Positions 62,195 to 64,000 of a DNA stretch of 64,000 bases are shown piece by piece. Under the pieces are notes generated by a model that saw only the letters and a program-made list of their open reading frames with translations, was not told where the DNA came from and did no database searches. How positions within the stretch are numbered: position 1 is the stretch's first letter; the number at the start of each line of letters is the position of its first letter. Source of the DNA: Lentinula raphanica (lineage: Eukaryota; Basidiomycota; Agaricomycetes; Agaricales; Omphalotaceae). The position numbers and the translations under genes are program-made. The stretch spans positions 930,001 to 994,000 of the forward strand of contig JANVFP010000011.1 in NCBI GenBank assembly GCA_027919835.1, read 5' to 3'.

Positions 62195-64000
62195 ATGGAT
62201 TATTCATGCCCTGTCTGCGACAAATTCTTCTCGAGGCCTCAAGACCGCCAAACCCATCTGAAGCAGAAAACCGATCCTCAGCATAAAGCTCACCTTGATG
62301 ATAGGTATCGCGAGCGCAGCCAGCTTTTTCAGAATACTGTGAGGGCAGCTTCTCTGGCACAAAACTCCGAGGGAAATTCTCGACTTATCAGAGATGCTAT
62401 CCCCGATATACAAGGACGACTGAAAAGACGTCGTGGTCCTTCCCCATCGCCTCCTGCTGAATCTCTCGGAGCGGAGGAGAAAGATGAACCTTCCTTGGAG
62501 AATGCGATGGACGTCGATGAACCTATAGAGAATCCCATGAATATGGAAGTAGATCGGGTGGTCCTCGATCCAGACGACTTTGATACGGAAGACTTCGATG
62601 ATTCTGACGACGAGGGCGAGATTGTCCTAGCTCCTGACGCTCTGGATCAGACCGAAGAAGAACTCCTTCAGCAGGAGATAAATAGCTACGTACGAGAGCT
62701 ATATGGTACCGACGACATAGACTTGGACAATCTATTCAACTTCCTCCCTAACGATGACGATGAAGCATTGCCTACTTTCGCTTCGGCATCCTCTTCCTCT
62801 CGGCCGATTCATCCATCCTTAGTAGATGAAGAGGATACTTTCTGCTCGTGGAATCGAAAAGCGGGACGTGTTCTCAGAGTAGAGAAGAATATCCAGCAGC
62901 GATGGCAAGGTATCTCCTCAGGAAAAGAAGAAGAAGAAGCAGAAAGCTATAGTCCTTTTGCTTCGAGGTTAGAATGGGAGGTGTGCCAGTGGGCAGTGAA
63001 AGAAAAGGTTTCTCAAAGTTCTTTCAATCGGTTTCTCAAAATACCTCAGGTATTCTCTGCTTCCTGTTTAGTCTATATACCACTGACGGCTTTTGCAGGT
63101 AAAAGACAAGCTGGGCATCAAGTTCAACAACGCTAAATCTATGCTAGACAAGCTCGACAAAGTTCCCGATCGTGCTGGTCCCTGGTTCACGAAAAAGCTC
63201 TCCTTCAAAGATAGACCCGACGAGGAATTCACGGTTCATCATAGAGATCCTGTGGAAGCTATCAAAGCCCTTTGGGGCGATCCCTCCCTGGCGAATGACT
63301 TAGTATATCAACCAGCCAAACTCTTTCGGAATGAAGAAGATCAGTCGGAAGAGAACAGGATTTTCACGGAAATGTGGACGGGAAGCTTTTGGCATGCGGC
63401 TCAGGTAAGTATTCGAGGGTCTTGACGAAAGAACAAAATTCAGATAACGTTTAGAAACACATCCCAGAAGGAGCCACCTTAGCTCCAGTAATCCTAGCTA
63501 CCGATAAAACTCAACTTACTCAATTTTCTGGCAATAAATCCGCTTATCCTGTCTATCTTACGCTGGGAAACATTCCCAAAGATCTAAGGAGGAAACCTGA
63601 ATCTCGAGCTTGTGTTCTGATCGCCTATCTTTCTGTCGACCAACCGAGCAAGAAAGGACTCTCTAAAAGACAATTTAAACTCAGAAAGTACCAAATATTC
63701 CATCGATCCATGGCTATAGTTTTGGAGACTTTGAAAAAGGCAGGAAATCCTGGAGGACCTGGAGTGGAGATGGTAGGGGGAGATGGTTCCGTTCGTCGAG
63801 TTTATCCTGTGCTTGCGGCTTATGTAGCCGACTATCCCGAGCAATGCTTGGTTACCTGTACCAAGTACGGTACATGTCCCAAATGCCGAAGAAAAGCGAA
63901 AGAGTTAAGCGAACCTACCCCAGGTGTTCCTCGAACGCAACGTTGGACCGCTCAGATCATTCATGACGCTCAAGAGGCAGCGGCAGATGGAGGCAAATCA
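62195..64000 (+). CDS. Plavaka-type transposase, 5' part (cut by the window end)
   Basis: ATG at 62195. Exons 62195-63049, 63099-63404 and 63455 to the end of the window are in frame (569 residues so far). The protein starts with a C2H2 finger (CPVCDKFFSRPQDRQTHLKQ), followed by an acidic disordered region and the conserved core: WFTKKLSFKDRPDEEFTVHH, DPVEAIKALWGDP, MWTGSFWHAAQ, then LAPVILATDKTQLTQFSGN, YPVYLTLGNIPKDLRRKP, VLAAYVADYPEQCLVTC and CPKCRR. This order is that of the Plavaka transposases (RNase H fold) common in basidiomycetes. The remaining catalytic part lies beyond the window, so integrity cannot be judged. Confidence 0.87.

Noticed and set aside
51867..64000. One single composite transposon containing the TET/JBP, Ulp1 and Plavaka genes
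   Set aside because: Host fragments (Sel1-repeat, P450) lie between, no terminal inverted repeats were recognised and the right end is outside the window. Kept only as a question.
1..64000. CRISPR arrays, bacterial operons, tRNA or rRNA genes
   Set aside because: No direct-repeat-spacer pattern and no cloverleaf or rRNA core sequence was recognised; all features are eukaryotic.

Overview
The window reads as a filamentous basidiomycete genome, most likely an agaricomycete. The reasons are short (about 47-150 bp) GT-AG introns in almost every plausible gene, chromodomain Ty3/Gypsy elements, a Plavaka-type transposase, a basidiomycete-style TET/JBP dioxygenase, a DUF6532-like gene, and debris of fungal chitin synthase-myosin and UFD4/TRIP12 genes. 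No bacterial features and no tRNA or rRNA genes were seen. Homology calls are made from memory of the families, without database searches.

Layout. (1) 1-8208: a minus-strand chromodomain Ty3/Gypsy element (element 1) whose left LTR is cut by the window start. Between pol and the 3' LTR it carries a spliced gene on the opposite strand. (2) 8209-13939: host gene debris: a T5orf172/GIY-YIG-like gene, a UFD4 HECT-domain fragment and a decayed chitin synthase with a myosin head, all on the minus strand. (3) 13940-31197: a 17.26 kb Ty3/Gypsy element (element 2) with 1698-bp LTRs. It has gag-protease-pol on the minus strand and two multi-exon antisense genes on the plus strand. It is inserted in the myosin-head part of the chitin synthase remnant with TSD tcgat. 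(4) 31198-37060: the rest of that remnant plus two partial, decayed copies of UFD4, one carrying a 1.12-kb hAT-like non-autonomous transposon with an 8-bp TSD. (5) 37145-39200: two unrecognised genes, one with a tandemly duplicated exon. (6) 39413-49861: a plus-strand DUF6532-like gene split in an exon by a 7.7-kb Ty3/Gypsy element with apparently identical LTRs (element 3, 40162-47866, TSD cacaa), which has an extra ORF upstream of gag. (7) 50.4-64 kb: an unknown gene, an 11-exon TET/JBP-type 2OG-Fe(II) dioxygenase, a proline-rich repeat protein, a Sel1-repeat pseudogene, a cytochrome P450 N-terminal fragment, a Ulp1-type SUMO protease gene and the 5' part of a Plavaka transposase running off the window.

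How it fits together. Elements 1 and 3 look like Tf1/sushi-type self-primed chromoviruses: in each, an 11-nt sequence placed 33 nt after a TATA box matches the reverse complement of the sequence 2 nt inside the 5' LTR. Element 2 has a TGG-type, tRNA-like PBS. Elements 1 and 2 both carry antisense genes with spliceosomal introns, and one such gene in each encodes the same spaced cysteine motif (CX2C-X6/8-C-X9/10-CX2C-X6-C). This shared, intron-containing antisense module is the most original structure in the window. The TET/JBP, Ulp1 and Plavaka genes are the second interesting group. Nearly all gag/pol frame breaks are -1 shifts at homopolymers, so assembly indels must be excluded before the elements are called dead.
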